From contig CM051457.1 of NCBI GenBank assembly GCA_028274465.1, positions 14,187,097 to 14,251,096 on the forward strand: DNA of 64,000 nt, in the 5' to 3' direction. The notes below the pieces were generated by a model, which was given only the letters and a program-made list of their open reading frames with translations, was not told the origin of the DNA and made no database searches. The position numbers were made by a program, and so were the translations under genes. Shown here one piece after another: positions 37,100 to 49,055 of the stretch. Each line of letters begins with the position of its first letter. The stretch's first letter is position 1. Source of the DNA: Plantago ovata (taxonomy: Eukaryota; Streptophyta; Magnoliopsida; Lamiales; Plantaginaceae).

Positions 37100-37490
37100 T
37101 CATACCAAGAGTCATGCACAATCGGGCGAGGACCAGATGATGACACTATGCTGAAATCCGATATATTTTGTCCAATTATAGTCAGAATTTTCAGTTGAAA
37201 ATAAGTCTTTGCAAAGCGTTGTATCTTCAGCCAAGTTTTGTTTATCATCTGATCCCAGTTGGGATTATCTAACGGTCTACAATTCCATTGTTGGCATTTT
37301 CTTGCAATTCAAATGCAACCATCTTTTAGCTAGCTCTGCTACTGCAGTACTGCCATCACCTCTTTCTTTTCTCCTTCACCCGAAACTTGGCTTTCTAAAA
37401 TCAACTCCAGATTCGTATCCTTCATTCTTGAAAGAAACCGTGACACCAGACCAGACTCTTATCAACTTATGTGTTAGTAGTCAGACCAGT
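37100..37490 (-). pseudogene. WAK kinase C-terminal scrap
   Basis: The minus strand from about 37490 to 37100 matches the last ~130 codons of the WAK kinase exon ([19 protein letters not shown]-like, ELAKRWLHLN-like, then the EDTTLCKDLFSTENSDYNWTK-like tail and the terminal TGA position). There are several small indels. No upstream part of the gene is present. It lies just left of the duplicated 3' flank of WAK-D. Confidence 0.8.
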
Positions 37491-37926
37491 ACCGCAAAAT
37501 TTTAAAGACAATAAGTAAAAGATGTAAACCATAAAATATAAGTAGCATCGAACTAAAACTGCATTCTCAAAAAAAATAAAAATAATAATAATAAAATAAA
37601 TATATATATAAAATATAAAAAAAGAAACTGCAAGTAAGATGATCAATGGCAGGAAGAAGAGAAGGCCACCATTTTACTGATCAGGTCTAAAATGGCAGAG
37701 CTAGTGTGCAAAACGCATAGGGTAGCGGTGTTATAGTTCCTAAGAATTTCACCAGTAAAAATTTCTCTGTGAATGTATTCGTTGAGTTAGAAGACTCAAC
37801 GAAATTTAAATCAAATCAAGTAGGAACGAACGCTTCTAATTGCATTATATCAATCAATAGTAAAACATGTAGATAAAATAGTGCCAAGAAAAGAAAACAA
37901 GAATCCAAATATTACATAATTTTCTA

Positions 37927-40900
37927 TCATACCGTTGCATGCAAGATAGGGTAAAAATCAGAGGATGACATAGCGCTGAAATCTGATGTATTTGTCCAAT
38001 TATAGTCAGAAATCTCACTTGAAAATACAGCACTGCAAGACGTAGAATCTTCAGTTAAGTTCTGTTTATCAGATGATCCCACTTGAGATTTTCTAACTGT
38101 CTCCAATTCCATGGCAACTTCTTTCATTGTCGGCCTTTTCTTGCCATTTAAATGCAAGCATCTTTTAGCTAGCTCTGCAACTGCCATCACCTCTTTCGTT
38201 TCTCCTTCGCCCGAAACCTGGCTTTCTAAAATCATCTCCAGATTCTTATCCTTCATTCTTGAAAGAAAACGTGATACTAGGCTCTGGTCATCTTCCATGT
38301 TAGTAGAACGTATAATAGGCCTCAGACCAGTCAAAAGCTCTACCAAAACAACACCAAAACTGTACACATCACTCTTCTCTGTGAACTGGCTCGACCGAAA
38401 GTATTCCTGGTCAATGTATCCAAATGTTCCATTCACCTGTGTGGTCAAATGTGTCTGATCCAACTCCACTGATTTTGAAGTTCCAAAATCTGATACTTTT
38501 GCAATGAATTTTTCATCTAGAAGTATATTGGTACACTTGATATCCCTGTGAAATACAGGAATGGAAGTTGCAGAGTGTAGATAGGAAAGTGCACCTGCCA
38601 CATCAGCTGCAATTTTCAGTCGCATGGCCCAAGAAACAGGGAATTCTATATTGTTGTCATGGATGAGATTAAAAAGAGTTCCATTGGGCATGAATTCATA
38701 AACCAGAAGAGGGATTCTCGTCTCCAAGCAACATCCTAACAATTTGACGACGTTTCTGTGACTGATTTGTGACATGATCACAAGTTCATTTATGATCTGT
38801 TCCACCAAGGATCTGGACTTGCGTTCATCAACTAATTTTGACTTCTTGATTGCTACAATTTGTCCATTGGCCAGCATACCTTTGTAGACTGTACCCTGTC
38901 CTCCTTGGCCAAGTATTCTACTTTCATTGAACCGAGCGGTGGCTTTTTCCAGCTCTTTTGCAGTGAAAATTCGCGTCCTTTTCAGAATTTCCTCATTTGC
39001 TGATGTTTCTTTTTCTATGAGAAGGTGAGCATTTTGCTTGAAGAATTTTTTACAGAGGTTTTGCTTCTTTTTCTTCTTCACAGATTTGGTTAACCCAAAG
39101 GAAAATGATAGCAGTGCTAAGAAACTTGTTCCAGTGATCAAACCTGCAAAGATAGATAAATTTCGCGCCATGAGAAATGCAAGCCAAATCAGTAACCTGA
39201 TTATTCCTGTGCTGATTGGAATTTGCAAAGGTTTAAAGTAGGTACCATAAGGGATCTCAAACTTTCCCACTTGGACTCTCTCATTCTAAATTATTTATGA
39301 CTTCGACTTTGCTACTACATTTTCAGCCTTATTCATTTGGCAACCTGCTTCCTCAAGAAATCATACCCAAGGCGAAACTGCGAAAGCGAAACCAAATGAA
39401 CTAGACTAAACAAAATATATACCTACCACGCATGCAACCCATCTAACTTTTCTAAACAAACTGATCCAGCAAACAACCTGAAACAGACTAATTGAGCCAC
39501 AGCGGACAGACAACCTAAAGTTTGAATTAACCATGAACCAAAAGTGTAAGATGCATCAGTTTCTAACCTTGCCTAAAGGATGAATTTCCCATTAATTAAT
39601 TAACCAAAAAGTAAAAGTAACTAATTCAACTTGTCTAATCACTTGGTTGTTTCTATGTCAAAAACTATAGTAGTACATTTAATTAATTTCAATCTTGTCT
39701 TCATGGACGGAACCAGTGGGGGGCAATTGTGGGGCGTCCACTTCAATTAAAAATACAAATGATATGTAGTATGAGAAAAAGACCAACCAACAATATATTA
39801 GAACAGTTTTAGAAGCACAATGCAAATAACCTAGTCAATTTTAACATGTTTTCTGAACTCGAAAACAATACAATACGCATATTAAATTCTTGAGATTATC
39901 TGAGAAATTACCAATAGCAAGTTTGGAGAGTTTTGGCTGAGGAAGCTGGTGACAACGTAATTCCCCATTTGCATTGCTGCGATTACCATAATAGCCTGGA
40001 GGGCATCGACACTCATAACTTCCAGGAGTATTGAAGCAAATCCCTGTTGATGGGCATGGGCTCCTCTCACATTCATCAACATCTACATCATCGACAAAAT
40101 CAATCAATCTAAATGTACAATTCCATACATGGCATCGTACGAGAGAGATCGAAGAGCATCTGGAAATGTTTGTTAAGAAATGATTTTAAGTTGGGAATTT
40201 TGTGAATTAGGTTAGATTAGGTTTTTGTGTAAATCAATTTGGGAATTTTGGCTTCAATTTGGGAAATTTTGTTTACGTTTTCACGACCTAAAGTTTGGCT
40301 AGTATTGCACTTTACCCCCTCAATTATTAAAATACGTGCACACTACCCCTTGAAGTTTTACATTTATTTTTCCTGGTCGCAATGGAGCTCATGAAGGAGT
40401 AAATATTAATAAAAAATTGTGAATTTCTCCATGTGTGTGATTATCGAAAAAAAAGTTGTCAAATATGGATAAAAAATACAAAATTGAAAAGTTACACAAG
40501 TTAAAAGTTCAGGGAGAGGGCATCTTTTGCTAATTTATGAAATTAGTTTTTTTAAGGTTTTTTTTTTTTTCTAATCATTTTACTCCGAAAAATTATAAAT
40601 TATTCTTCCATTTCAGTTTTAGTTTATATTTCAAACGGACCCTACAAAAGTCAATATATATGAACGAAGTACTAGCTTACTAACCTGTGCATCCCTGAGA
40701 AAGGTAAGGATTGCCTTGATATCCTTTCTTACAAGCACAACGGTATCCTCCAAACCCCATGTTCGGTAGCAGCATAGTATCCTCCAACTTGCATAGGTTT
40801 TGGATCAATGCAAATGGTATGTGGGCCGCAAGCAAAAGAAGTTGAATTACGTGCTGCTTCCCTGCAACTTTCTGTCCCAATCCTCCAGTCTAACATCACC

Positions 40901-41622
40901 GGAAAAAAATCATCAGGACCCATCTTCCGGTATTGAAGGAATCCACTCCCAGGTGCAAAGTTGCCCTGACTAACAAGATAAGAATAGCCAGAAAAGGGTT
41001 CACTTCTATTTGCACCCAACTTATCACGCACGTTAGAGATTGAAACGTTCAAAATCACAGTTCCGTCTGGAATGGAGATCTGGCAACATGCACTCCCGGG
41101 ACAAGAAATGTTTGCCAACATATTGGTGGTCTTGGTGGTGCACATGGAAACACAACCATTGGTGAAATTTCTCTCTATAGAATTACGGGCTTCATTTTAT
41201 CGCCTATAATGACCTTCCAACACGATCAAATTGGAACATCCAAATGACATGAGCGTGTTGGTTCCAGATAAGGAAAATGGAGAGTTGGAAAAATTAAGAA
41301 ATAGACTAGGCCTATGATGATGGCTTCTCTGCATGCTTTGCATTTGTACACTGATATTGGACGGTGAGATGGAATCAAAAGAGAAATTGTAACTGTTAGA
41401 GAGCGACACCAATGGAGGGGTGTGTTCTACGTCACAGAAGACGTCGAACCATGAATTGAATGAGCAATTGGATCCGATGCCAAACGGGTAAGGAATAATC
41501 ACATCACCACATCTGGAAGGGCAACCAGGCTTTGCATGATCGAAGCTGCTATTAATGGAAGCTGGACTTGTCTTCTCTAATTTGGTGAAGAGAAGAAGCC
41601 AGCACAAGAAGATACAGAGCAT
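37927..41622 (-). pseudogene. WAK-D: WAK gene broken in exon 1, kinase exon intact
   Basis: Exon 1 (41622-40685) opens MLCIFLCWLLLFTKL and carries [21 protein letters not shown]. It has a TAA at 41199-41197, where WAK-E has Tyr (RKYNEAH), and an extra base in a C run at 40755-40758, where WAK-F reads HGFGGYRC. Exon 2 (40082-39912) is an intact EGF ([16 protein letters not shown]). Exon 3 (39143-37927) is fully open: helix [17 protein letters not shown] and an RD kinase with GQGGQG, HRDIKCTN, DFGTS. Intron 2 (39144-39911) is the parent of the middle of WAK-B. With two exon-1 lesions the receptor cannot be made from this sequence. The open kinase exon suggests recent loss. Confidence 0.88.
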
Positions 41623-42239
41623 CTTCAAAGTAAACTTGTTACTTTTATGAACATGCAGTGCAGACCAAATGCCTATTTACCTTTAATTTATAGCCACTAG
41701 AAAAACAGGCACGTGGTACCGTGCTCATCCAAAATAATTAGCGTTCCAATAATATAAATCAAACTTATTTTCATTTATATTTAATTTAAATTATATTCAT
41801 GTAATAAAATTTATCTCTTATAATTAAATTTTTTTTCCTATTCTTAAATAAATAAATAAATAAGGTAACTACCATAGAAGAACCAGCACAAGATAAAGAG
41901 CATCTTCATAGTGAACTTGTTAATTTTATGAACATGCAGACCAATTACCTTTACTTTATAGCTAGCCATTAGCAATTAGACACTAGAAGCAACAATATGG
42001 CCCGCTTAAACCTGGAATCCACGTACATAAAATACTTGACTCAATAATTCTACATTTCCACTAGAAAACGCAAAGGTGAAAGGACATTTGCCATAGAAAT
42101 TCAATCCCCTAAAACCCACTCGTTGTGGAACTAAAAAGCAGATACAAAAAATATAACGACGCGTGATAAAAAAAATAATGAAGTTAGTAGATAGTAATTA
42201 CTAAGTACTTATGTTCTCGTATTCATTGGCATGAAAAGC
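41623..42239. other. WAK-D upstream region with a second promoter/start module
   Basis: A TATA-like TATAAA lies at 41692-41687, about 65 bases before the WAK-D ATG. At 41866-42055 is a second copy of the same start region and upstream block (see separate entry). The rest is AT-rich. Confidence 0.6.
41866..42055 (-). repeat. Duplicate WAK start-region and upstream block
   Basis: gaagaaccagcacaagataa and catcttcatagtgaacttgt repeat the first codons and leader of WAK-D/E (41600-41640, 48955-48990). They are followed by a TATAAA (41960-41955), gcccgcttaaacctggaatc and acttgactcaataattctac. No coding body follows beyond the first codons. Confidence 0.7.
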
Positions 42240-42536
42240 TGTAACGACCCGACCAATCCGGCCTGCGTGGTTACTCCTGGACGGACCCACACACGTCCCA
42301 ACAGTATGATATTGTCCGCTTTGGGCCTGAGCCCGCACGGATTTGCTTTGGGCCTGAGCCCGCACGAATTTGTTTTTGGAATCATCCAAAAGGCCTCATA
42401 CCATGTGAGAGTGGTGGTCTAACATATGTACCATTTATTCCAATCACTCTTAAACGATGTGGGATGCGGTGTATTACAAACTACCCCCCTTAAAGGCTCG
42501 ACGTCCTCGTCGAGCGCCTTAAGTGGTGGGGGTGAC

Positions 42537-44060
42537 TAGGGATGGCATTTTGGGCTACCCGGCCCGTTTCTTCGGGCCCAGGCCCGACCCGATGATAAGG
42601 ATGGGCCGGGCTTGGATAGTTTTCCAGGCCCGGGCCCGGGCCTAATTCTCGTACCCGGAGGCCCGGCCCGGCCCGTTACATGCATAGAAATATATATGTA
42701 CGTATACATACATTCATACATATATATATATATATTTTATTTTTTTGGAATTCATATTATTTAGTAGTATAAATAATAAATAGTTACAACTTTATTTATA
42801 TATACAGTTTAATATTAACCACTAGGACAAACAAGATTTCATGAGTAATAAAATTGTATTTTTTATATATATACTCGAGTCCCCCGCTCCGGAGTCAAGA
42901 ATGATTTTAAATTAAATATCATCTACTTATTTCCTCCATTCAATTAATAACTTTTTAATATAACTATTCATCGTGATTTTTAACCACATATAACTTTTAA
43001 ATTAAATTGTATCAATATAAATTAAAAGTTATTATGAAAATATACTCCATTTAATTTAATAATATAATTTTATTATATTTTTCTCTAATGTAATTTAGGA
43101 GTTATACGTGGTCAAAAGTCTCGATTAATAGTCCCCTTAGAAATTATTAATGAAACGTAGGAAGTATTATTTTCAAGTAAATTGGGAAAGAGTAAAGACC
43201 GAGTGAATTGTACGAACCTTTTCGGGAAAAAAAAATGCTAAACTATTATTAAAAAATACACTTTCATATACAGTCTTACAGATAATTCGAAGGTAAAGAT
43301 AGAATTGAATTGAATTGAACTTGTGGAGACAGTTACAGTCTTACAGAGTGAATGTGTGGAGCTTTGAAAACTACAAATACAATTGAACTCAATCTTATAT
43401 AGTAAATAAACAAGGGTAAGTAGAAGATTGAATAATAAATCATGAGAGTGTGTTTGAGTCTAACAGTTGAAGAAAAGGATGTTGATTTCTCTCGTACTTA
43501 AGAAGACCATGACTTTTACAAGAATTACCGCTTATAGAGAGTACTATGATGGAATCTGCCAAGTTACACAAAGTAAGTGAGTAACATATACGAAAACTAA
43601 GCTGAAGCATGCTATTTCCAATAACAATTTAGATAATTCGAAGGTAAATAATAATTCATATAAAATGGATATAAAAATTATACCCTAAACCCTCAAACCC
43701 TAAACCCTAAACCCTAACACCCTAAACCCTCAAACCCTAAACCCTAACACCCTAAACTATATAATTAAAAAAACTGCTATTACTAATAAATAAGATAAAT
43801 AAATAATGTACTAAACTACTAATGTATAGTACAAATCTAATATAAGAAACTAGAGAAAATCACATGTAAAAAATAAAATATAAAAAAAATTGCCTGGGTC
43901 GGGCCGGGCCGGGTACCCGACCTTTAGTAATGGGCCTGGGCCTGGGCCTAAGTTCAAGCCCGATGTCGGGCCTAGGGCCGGGCTTGGGCCTGATATGAAG
44001 TTACCGGGCTAAAACCGGGCCTCTGGAAACCCGGTCCGGCCCGGCCCATTGCCATCCCTA
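42537..44060. mobile_element. hAT-type non-autonomous element, 1524 bp, nested in the TRIM
   Basis: An exact 8-bp target duplication ggggtgac flanks it (42529-42536, 44061-44068). The terminal inverted repeats are TAGGGATGGCA at both ends, as in the 630-bp element at 17392. GC-rich subterminal GGGCC/GGCCC runs surround an AT-rich core without any transposase. The TRIM internal sequence resumes exactly across the insertion (gtggtggg|ggtgacaaactg), so it landed after the TRIM. The core contains a telomere-like repeat block at 43683-43757. Confidence 0.9.
43683..43757 (+). repeat. Interstitial plant telomere-like repeat
   Basis: About ten units of CCCTAAA and its variants CCCTCAAA and CCCTAACA in direct order, including an internal duplication of a four- to five-unit block. 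It is enclosed by the hAT-type element at 42537-44060. Confidence 0.92.
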
Positions 44061-44886
44061 GGGGTGACAAACTGACAATAACCTTTACCAACCGTCCACC
44101 CGGTGCGGGCTTTGGGTTGGTCTAGGCTCTGATACCATTTGTAACGACCCGACCAATCTGGCCGGCGTGGTTACTCCTGGACGGACCCACACACGTCCCA
44201 ACAGTATGATATTTTCCGCTTTGGGCCTGAGCCCGCACGAATTTGCTTTTGGAATCACCCAAAAGGCCTCATACCATGTGAGAGTGGTGGTCTAACATAT
44301 GTACCATTTATTCCAATCACTCTTAAACAATGTGGGATGCGGGGTATTACAAACTACCCCCCTTAAAGTCTCGACGTCCTCGTCGAGCGCCTTAAGTGGT
44401 GGGGGTGACAAACTGACAATAACCTTTACCAACCGTCCACCCGGTGCGGGCTTTGGGTTGGTCTAGGCTCTGATACTATTTGTAACGACCCGACCAATCC
44501 GACCGGCGCGGTTATTTCTGAACGGACACACACACGTCCCAACAGTATGATATTGTCCGCTTTGGGCCTGAGCCCGCACGGATTTTTTTAACGACCCGAC
44601 CAATTCGGCCGGCGTGGTTACTCCTGGACGGACCCACACACGTCCCAACGGCCGGCGTGGTTACTCCTGGACGGACCCACACACGTCCCAACAGTATGAT
44701 ATTGTCCGCTTTGGGCCTGAACCCGCACGGATTTGCTTTTGGAATCACCCAAAAGGGCTTATGCCATGTGAGAGTGGTGGTCTAACATATATTCCTTTTA
44801 TTTCACTCACTCTTAAGCGATGTGGGATGCGGAGCATTACAAACTATCCCCAAAGTCTCGACGTCCTCGTCGAGTGCCTTAGGTGA

Positions 44887-46019
44887 TAAAAGCAGTATAA
44901 CTTCGTCCATCAATAAATTCTATCATTCACACACTATTTATCTTGATTTCAACAACCTGCTTAATTAGCCATTATGATAAAGTCATTATTTTTTGGAACA
45001 AAGATATCACTTTCTTATTATCCAATTAAAAACAAATACAGTACATTCAAGCTGATCAAAGACGCATGTCAATAAAAAATTCACAAAAAAACATCCTAAT
45101 ACAAAATTCATTCAGCATCTACAAACAGTACCCTATGATTTCTGCATGAACTCACACAGTTTCTTGTTCGAACCACATCGACTCCTCACAATCTGAATAA
45201 TGCGCATTGGCAAATAAATTTTGGTCAGGTAGTTTTTGTTGGAAAATCACAGGCATTTCTCACTTGCCAGATGGAATAGATAGTCTTAGACTGAGCAGTT
45301 TTAAGCGTGACTCCCCTTTCCTTTGGTGTTCTGGAGATCCAGTCCAGGCACATGGCTGATGTTGAACTTTTAGCCAGTTCAGAACAACCTTTCAAATCTT
45401 TTCTAGTGTAGACACAATCAAAAAATAGTCTCAAGTCATCATTATGAGAAATAAAACGTGATCAACGAAAAATGAAATCTTTCAAACACACTTGAAAGAT
45501 TTCCACTACGCAGTTCAAAAAATTCAATTAAGCCTAAAAGTGAAGGAGAAGTCTTGATCACTCTCAAAGAAACTTTCGTCTACACTATATTATAGTGAAG
45601 ACAAGTGAAAGAAAATGATTAGTAAAAAACAAGCAAGCTTCGCTCGATTGTACTCATGTAGCTTCTCCTCCAAGTATATCATCTTCCACGTTCAGTAGTG
45701 CAATAAGACTTATTTTATCAGTCTAGAAAATCACCCAATACACAGTACAACATTTGGCACGCATAAGGTCAAGTTTAAGGAGAAAGAAAACAATAGTAGA
45801 ACATGTTGTCTCGACATATATATCTCAACATTTGAAAACAATAATAATTCAAGCCACCAAAGTGGACAAAGAAAATCCCATCAGAAATTTCAAAATATCA
45901 ATAGTAGAACATCTGAACATGCATGCGCACAAGATGGTGAAAGAACGGAAAACAAAAATTCAAGTACTACGCAAAATTTTGTAGCATATCAGACGATGAC
46001 AAAGTGCTGAAATCTGATT
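44887..46019. other. Intergenic between the TRIM chain and WAK-E
   Basis: AT-rich. It holds the possible LINE scrap at 45172-45434 and, from about 45900, the 3' flank of WAK-E. No other gene was seen. Confidence 0.5.
45172..45434 (-). mobile_element. Possible LINE scrap (zf-RVT tail region)
   Basis: The minus strand reads MCLDWISRTPKERGVTLKTA and YSIWQVRNACDF. This resembles the end of plant LINE ORF2 proteins, where a xxYxIWxxRNxxxF motif closes the zinc-binding domain. It is short and no ends or tail were found. The match is by pattern only. Confidence 0.4.
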
Positions 46020-48981
46020 CTAGTCAGAATCTTCAACCAAGTTTTGTTTTTTGGCTGATACCAATTGGCATTTTCTAAGCATCTCTAATTCCATGGCCAC
46101 TTCATTCATTGTTGGCCTTTTCTTGCCATTCAAATGCAAGCATCTTTTAGCTAATACTGCTATCGCCATCACATCTTTATTATCTCCTTCGCCCAAAACC
46201 TGGCTCTCCAAAATCAACTCCAGATTCTTATGCTTCATTCTTGAAAGAAAACGTGACACCAGACTCTTATCGTCTTCTGTGTCAGTAGTAGGTATAATAG
46301 GCCTCAGACCAGTCAAAAGCTCTACCAGAACAACTCCAAAACTGTACACATCACTCTTCTCTGTGAGTTGGCTAGACTGGAAATATTCAGGGTCAATGTA
46401 TCCAAATGTGCCATTCACTTTTGTAGTCAAATGTGTCTGATCCACCTCCACTGATTTTGAAGTTCCAAAATCAGATACTTTTGCAACGAATTTTTCATCT
46501 AGAAGTATATTGCTCGACTTGATGTCTCTATGAAATACGGGAATGGAAGTGGCAGAGTGTAGATAGGAAAGTGCACCAGCCACATCAGCCGCAATTTTTA
46601 GTCGCATGGCCCAAGAAACTGAGAATTCAATATTCGTGTCATGGATGAGATTAAAAAGAGTTCCATTTGGCATGAATTCATAAACCAGAAGAGGGATTCT
46701 TGTCTCCAAGCAACATCCTAACAATTTCACAACGTTTCTGTGACTGATTTGTGACATGATCACAACCTCATTAATGAACTGTTCCACCAAGTCTCTAGCC
46801 TTGCGTTCATCAACTAGTTTTGATTTCTTGATTGCTACAATTTGGCCATTAGCTAGCATACCTTTGTAGACTGTACCTTGTCCTCCTTGGCCAAGCATTC
46901 TACTTTCATTGAACTGATCGGTGGCCTTTTCCAGCTCTTTTGCTGTGAAAAATTCGAGTCTTTTTCAGAATTCCCTCATGTGCTGATGTTTCTTTCGCTA
47001 GCAGAAGGCGACCATTTTGTTTGAAAAATTTCTTACATAGAATTTGCTTCTGTTTCTTCTTCAAAAATTTGGTTACCCCAAATGAAAATGATAACAATGC
47101 CAGGAAACTTGTTCCAGATATCAAACCTGCAATGACAGGCATGTTTATGTCACAAACACAAGCAAAATGGCCCAAATCTGTAAAGCCAGAGATAAACCGG
47201 CCAGCACCTCAGATGTTTCTAAATTGATTGAACTGACAAACAATAACCTGAACCGGACTTATTGAGCCACAACAGACAGATAACAGAAAGCGCAAATTTC
47301 TCATGAACTAAAAGAGTAAGAAGCATCAAAATAATTTGCTTGTTTCTCTGCCAAACCCACAGGTTTAATTAATTTCAAACTTGGCTCGACCTTTCGATTT
47401 CGACCAAACTAAATGAAAACTTTAGCTACATGACCACACTAGCCACAGAGTCTAATCAATAGGCCAAACGAATTGTTTTTGTCACGATTTACCAAGTATA
47501 GAAACAGCCAACCAGATTATTGAAGTCGACCAATTATAGTAAAATATGAACAGTTTGAGAAGAGCAAAAAGCAAATAAGTAAACAATACTAGATATATGA
47601 GAATATCTAAAACTTACCAATTGCAAGTTTGGTGAGCTTTGGCTGAGGAAGCTGGTAGCAAAGTAATTCCCCATTTACATTGCTGCGATCACCATAGTAG
47701 CCTGGAGGGCATCGACATTCATAACTTCCTGGACTATTGAAGCAAATAGATGTTGACGGACAAGGGTTGCTCTCACATTCATCAACATCTACATTATAGA
47801 CAATATTGAAATAGAAGAAAAGAATTTAAAAATGATAGAACATAGGAGCAAATGGACTTGAATCCACAACTTCTACTTAACACAATATTGAACGGATAAG
47901 ATTTAAATTGAATTGGAAGATAGCTAGTCAGAGGTGAGTCGAGTTGTGGATTATATACTATTTTTAATTTTTAATACTCCTGTATAACCGTACTGTTGTA
48001 TGAAACCAGCAAATGCTAACCTGTGCATCCCTGAGGGAGGTAAGGATTGCCGTGATATCCTTTCTTACAACCACAACGGTATCCTCCAAACCCCTGTTTG
48101 GTAGCATAATATCCAACTTGCATAGGTTGTGGATCAATGCAAATGCTATTTGGTCCACAGGCAAAAGAAGAGGAATTACGCACTGCTACCCTGCAACTTT
48201 CAGTCCCAATCCTCCAGTCTAAGATAAAGGGTGAATTTCCGACAAAAGGCATAAACTGTGGCAAGTAACCACCACTTGAAACTGCAAAGTTGCCCTGGCC
48301 AATATAACAAATGCTACAAGGATTCAGTTGTGAAAAGGTTGTTGAATTTGCACCCAAAGTATTCCGCACGTCAGAGATTGAAGCATTTAAAATCACAGTT
48401 CCATCTGGAATTGGGATCTGGCAACATGCGCTGTCAGGACAAGAAATGCTTTGCAACTTGGTCTCAGTGGTGCAGACTGAAACGCAGCTATCAGTGAAAT
48501 TTCCCTCTATAGAATACTTATGAGCTTCATTATATTTCCTATAATAACCTTCCAACTCAATAAAGTCGGAGCATCCAACTGACATGAGCAAGTTGGTTCC
48601 GGATATGGAAAAAGGAGAGTTGGACAAATCTATAAACATATTAGGCATAGGATCATGAGAGTCGCACAGTCTCCAGACGTGTTGCGACCTCATAATGATA
48701 TTGGACGATGAGATGTAATTGATACGATCGCGAGAGAGATTAACATTATTGGTGGAGAGGGAAAAAAGTGGAGGGATGTATGATTTGTCGCAGGAGAGTT
48801 GGAACCATGAGTTGAGTGAGCATTTGGATCCGATGCCAAACGGGTAAGGGATACGTACGTCACCGCATCTGGAAGGGCAACCGGGCTTTGGAAGATGGAA
48901 GCTGCTATTATTGGAAGCTGAACATGTCTTCTCCAAATTGGTGAAGAGAAACAGCCAGCACAAGGTACAGAGCATCTTCAT
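46020..48981 (-). pseudogene. WAK-E: WAK gene with one frameshift and a clipped tail
   Basis: Exon 1 (48981-48021) is open: signal peptide MKMLCTLCWLFLFTNL, then [21 protein letters not shown]. Exon 2 (47788-47618) is an intact EGF ([16 protein letters not shown]). Exon 3 (47126-46020) holds the helix [17 protein letters not shown] and an RD kinase ([26 protein letters not shown]). An extra A:T in a five-base run at 46948-46952 (the other copies have four) shifts the frame at KTRIF, just before the kinase. Downstream the frame is open again to a TAG at 46020, but the usual ~30-residue tail (STENSDYNWTN-like) has been lost by deletion. The kinase core itself ends complete. If the homopolymer is an assembly error, this would be a working gene. 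Confidence 0.86.
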
Positions 48982-49049
48982 AGTCAACTTCTTTTTTTTT
49001 TTTTTTTTGATTTTATGAACTTGCACAAGAGCAATTACAGTACCTTTAT

Positions 49050-49055
49050 TTTATA
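49050..49055 (-). promoter_or_regulatory. TATA box of WAK-E
   Basis: GGCTATAAAATAAAGG on the minus strand (49058-49043), about 70 bases before the ATG at 48981. The same GGCTATAAA...AAAGG lies about 65 bases before the WAK-D start and in the loose modules upstream. An A-rich leader (18 A on the coding strand) lies between TATA and ATG. Confidence 0.6.

Larger units (their letters stand above)
42240..44886 (-). mobile_element. TRIM (miniature LTR element) tandem chain, split by a hAT-type element
   Basis: A small LTR-type element family lies on the minus strand. LTR copies begin TGTAAT and end TTACA: 42240-42478, 44140-44351, and rearranged partial copies between 44481 and 44841. Next to an LTR end is the primer-binding site TGGTATCAGAGC (44137-44126), complementary to the initiator tRNA-Met 3' end. 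A purine tract (AAGGGGGGTAGTTTG) precedes the other LTR. The internal part is only about 130 bases and encodes nothing, which defines a TRIM. The order LTR-internal-LTR-internal-LTR shows a tandem chain sharing LTRs. One internal part is interrupted by the element at 42537-44060. The chain is non-autonomous and partly rearranged; LTR copies are visibly similar, implying moderate age. Confidence 0.85.

Noticed and set aside
43683-43757. Chromosome end or telomere junction
   Set aside because: The block is only about 75 bases and lies inside a complete element with target duplications and continuous flanking DNA.
42201-44886. Open frames in the TRIM chain and its nested element
   Set aside because: They are read-outs of repeated LTR and GC-rich transposon ends, repeat in several copies and resemble no protein.
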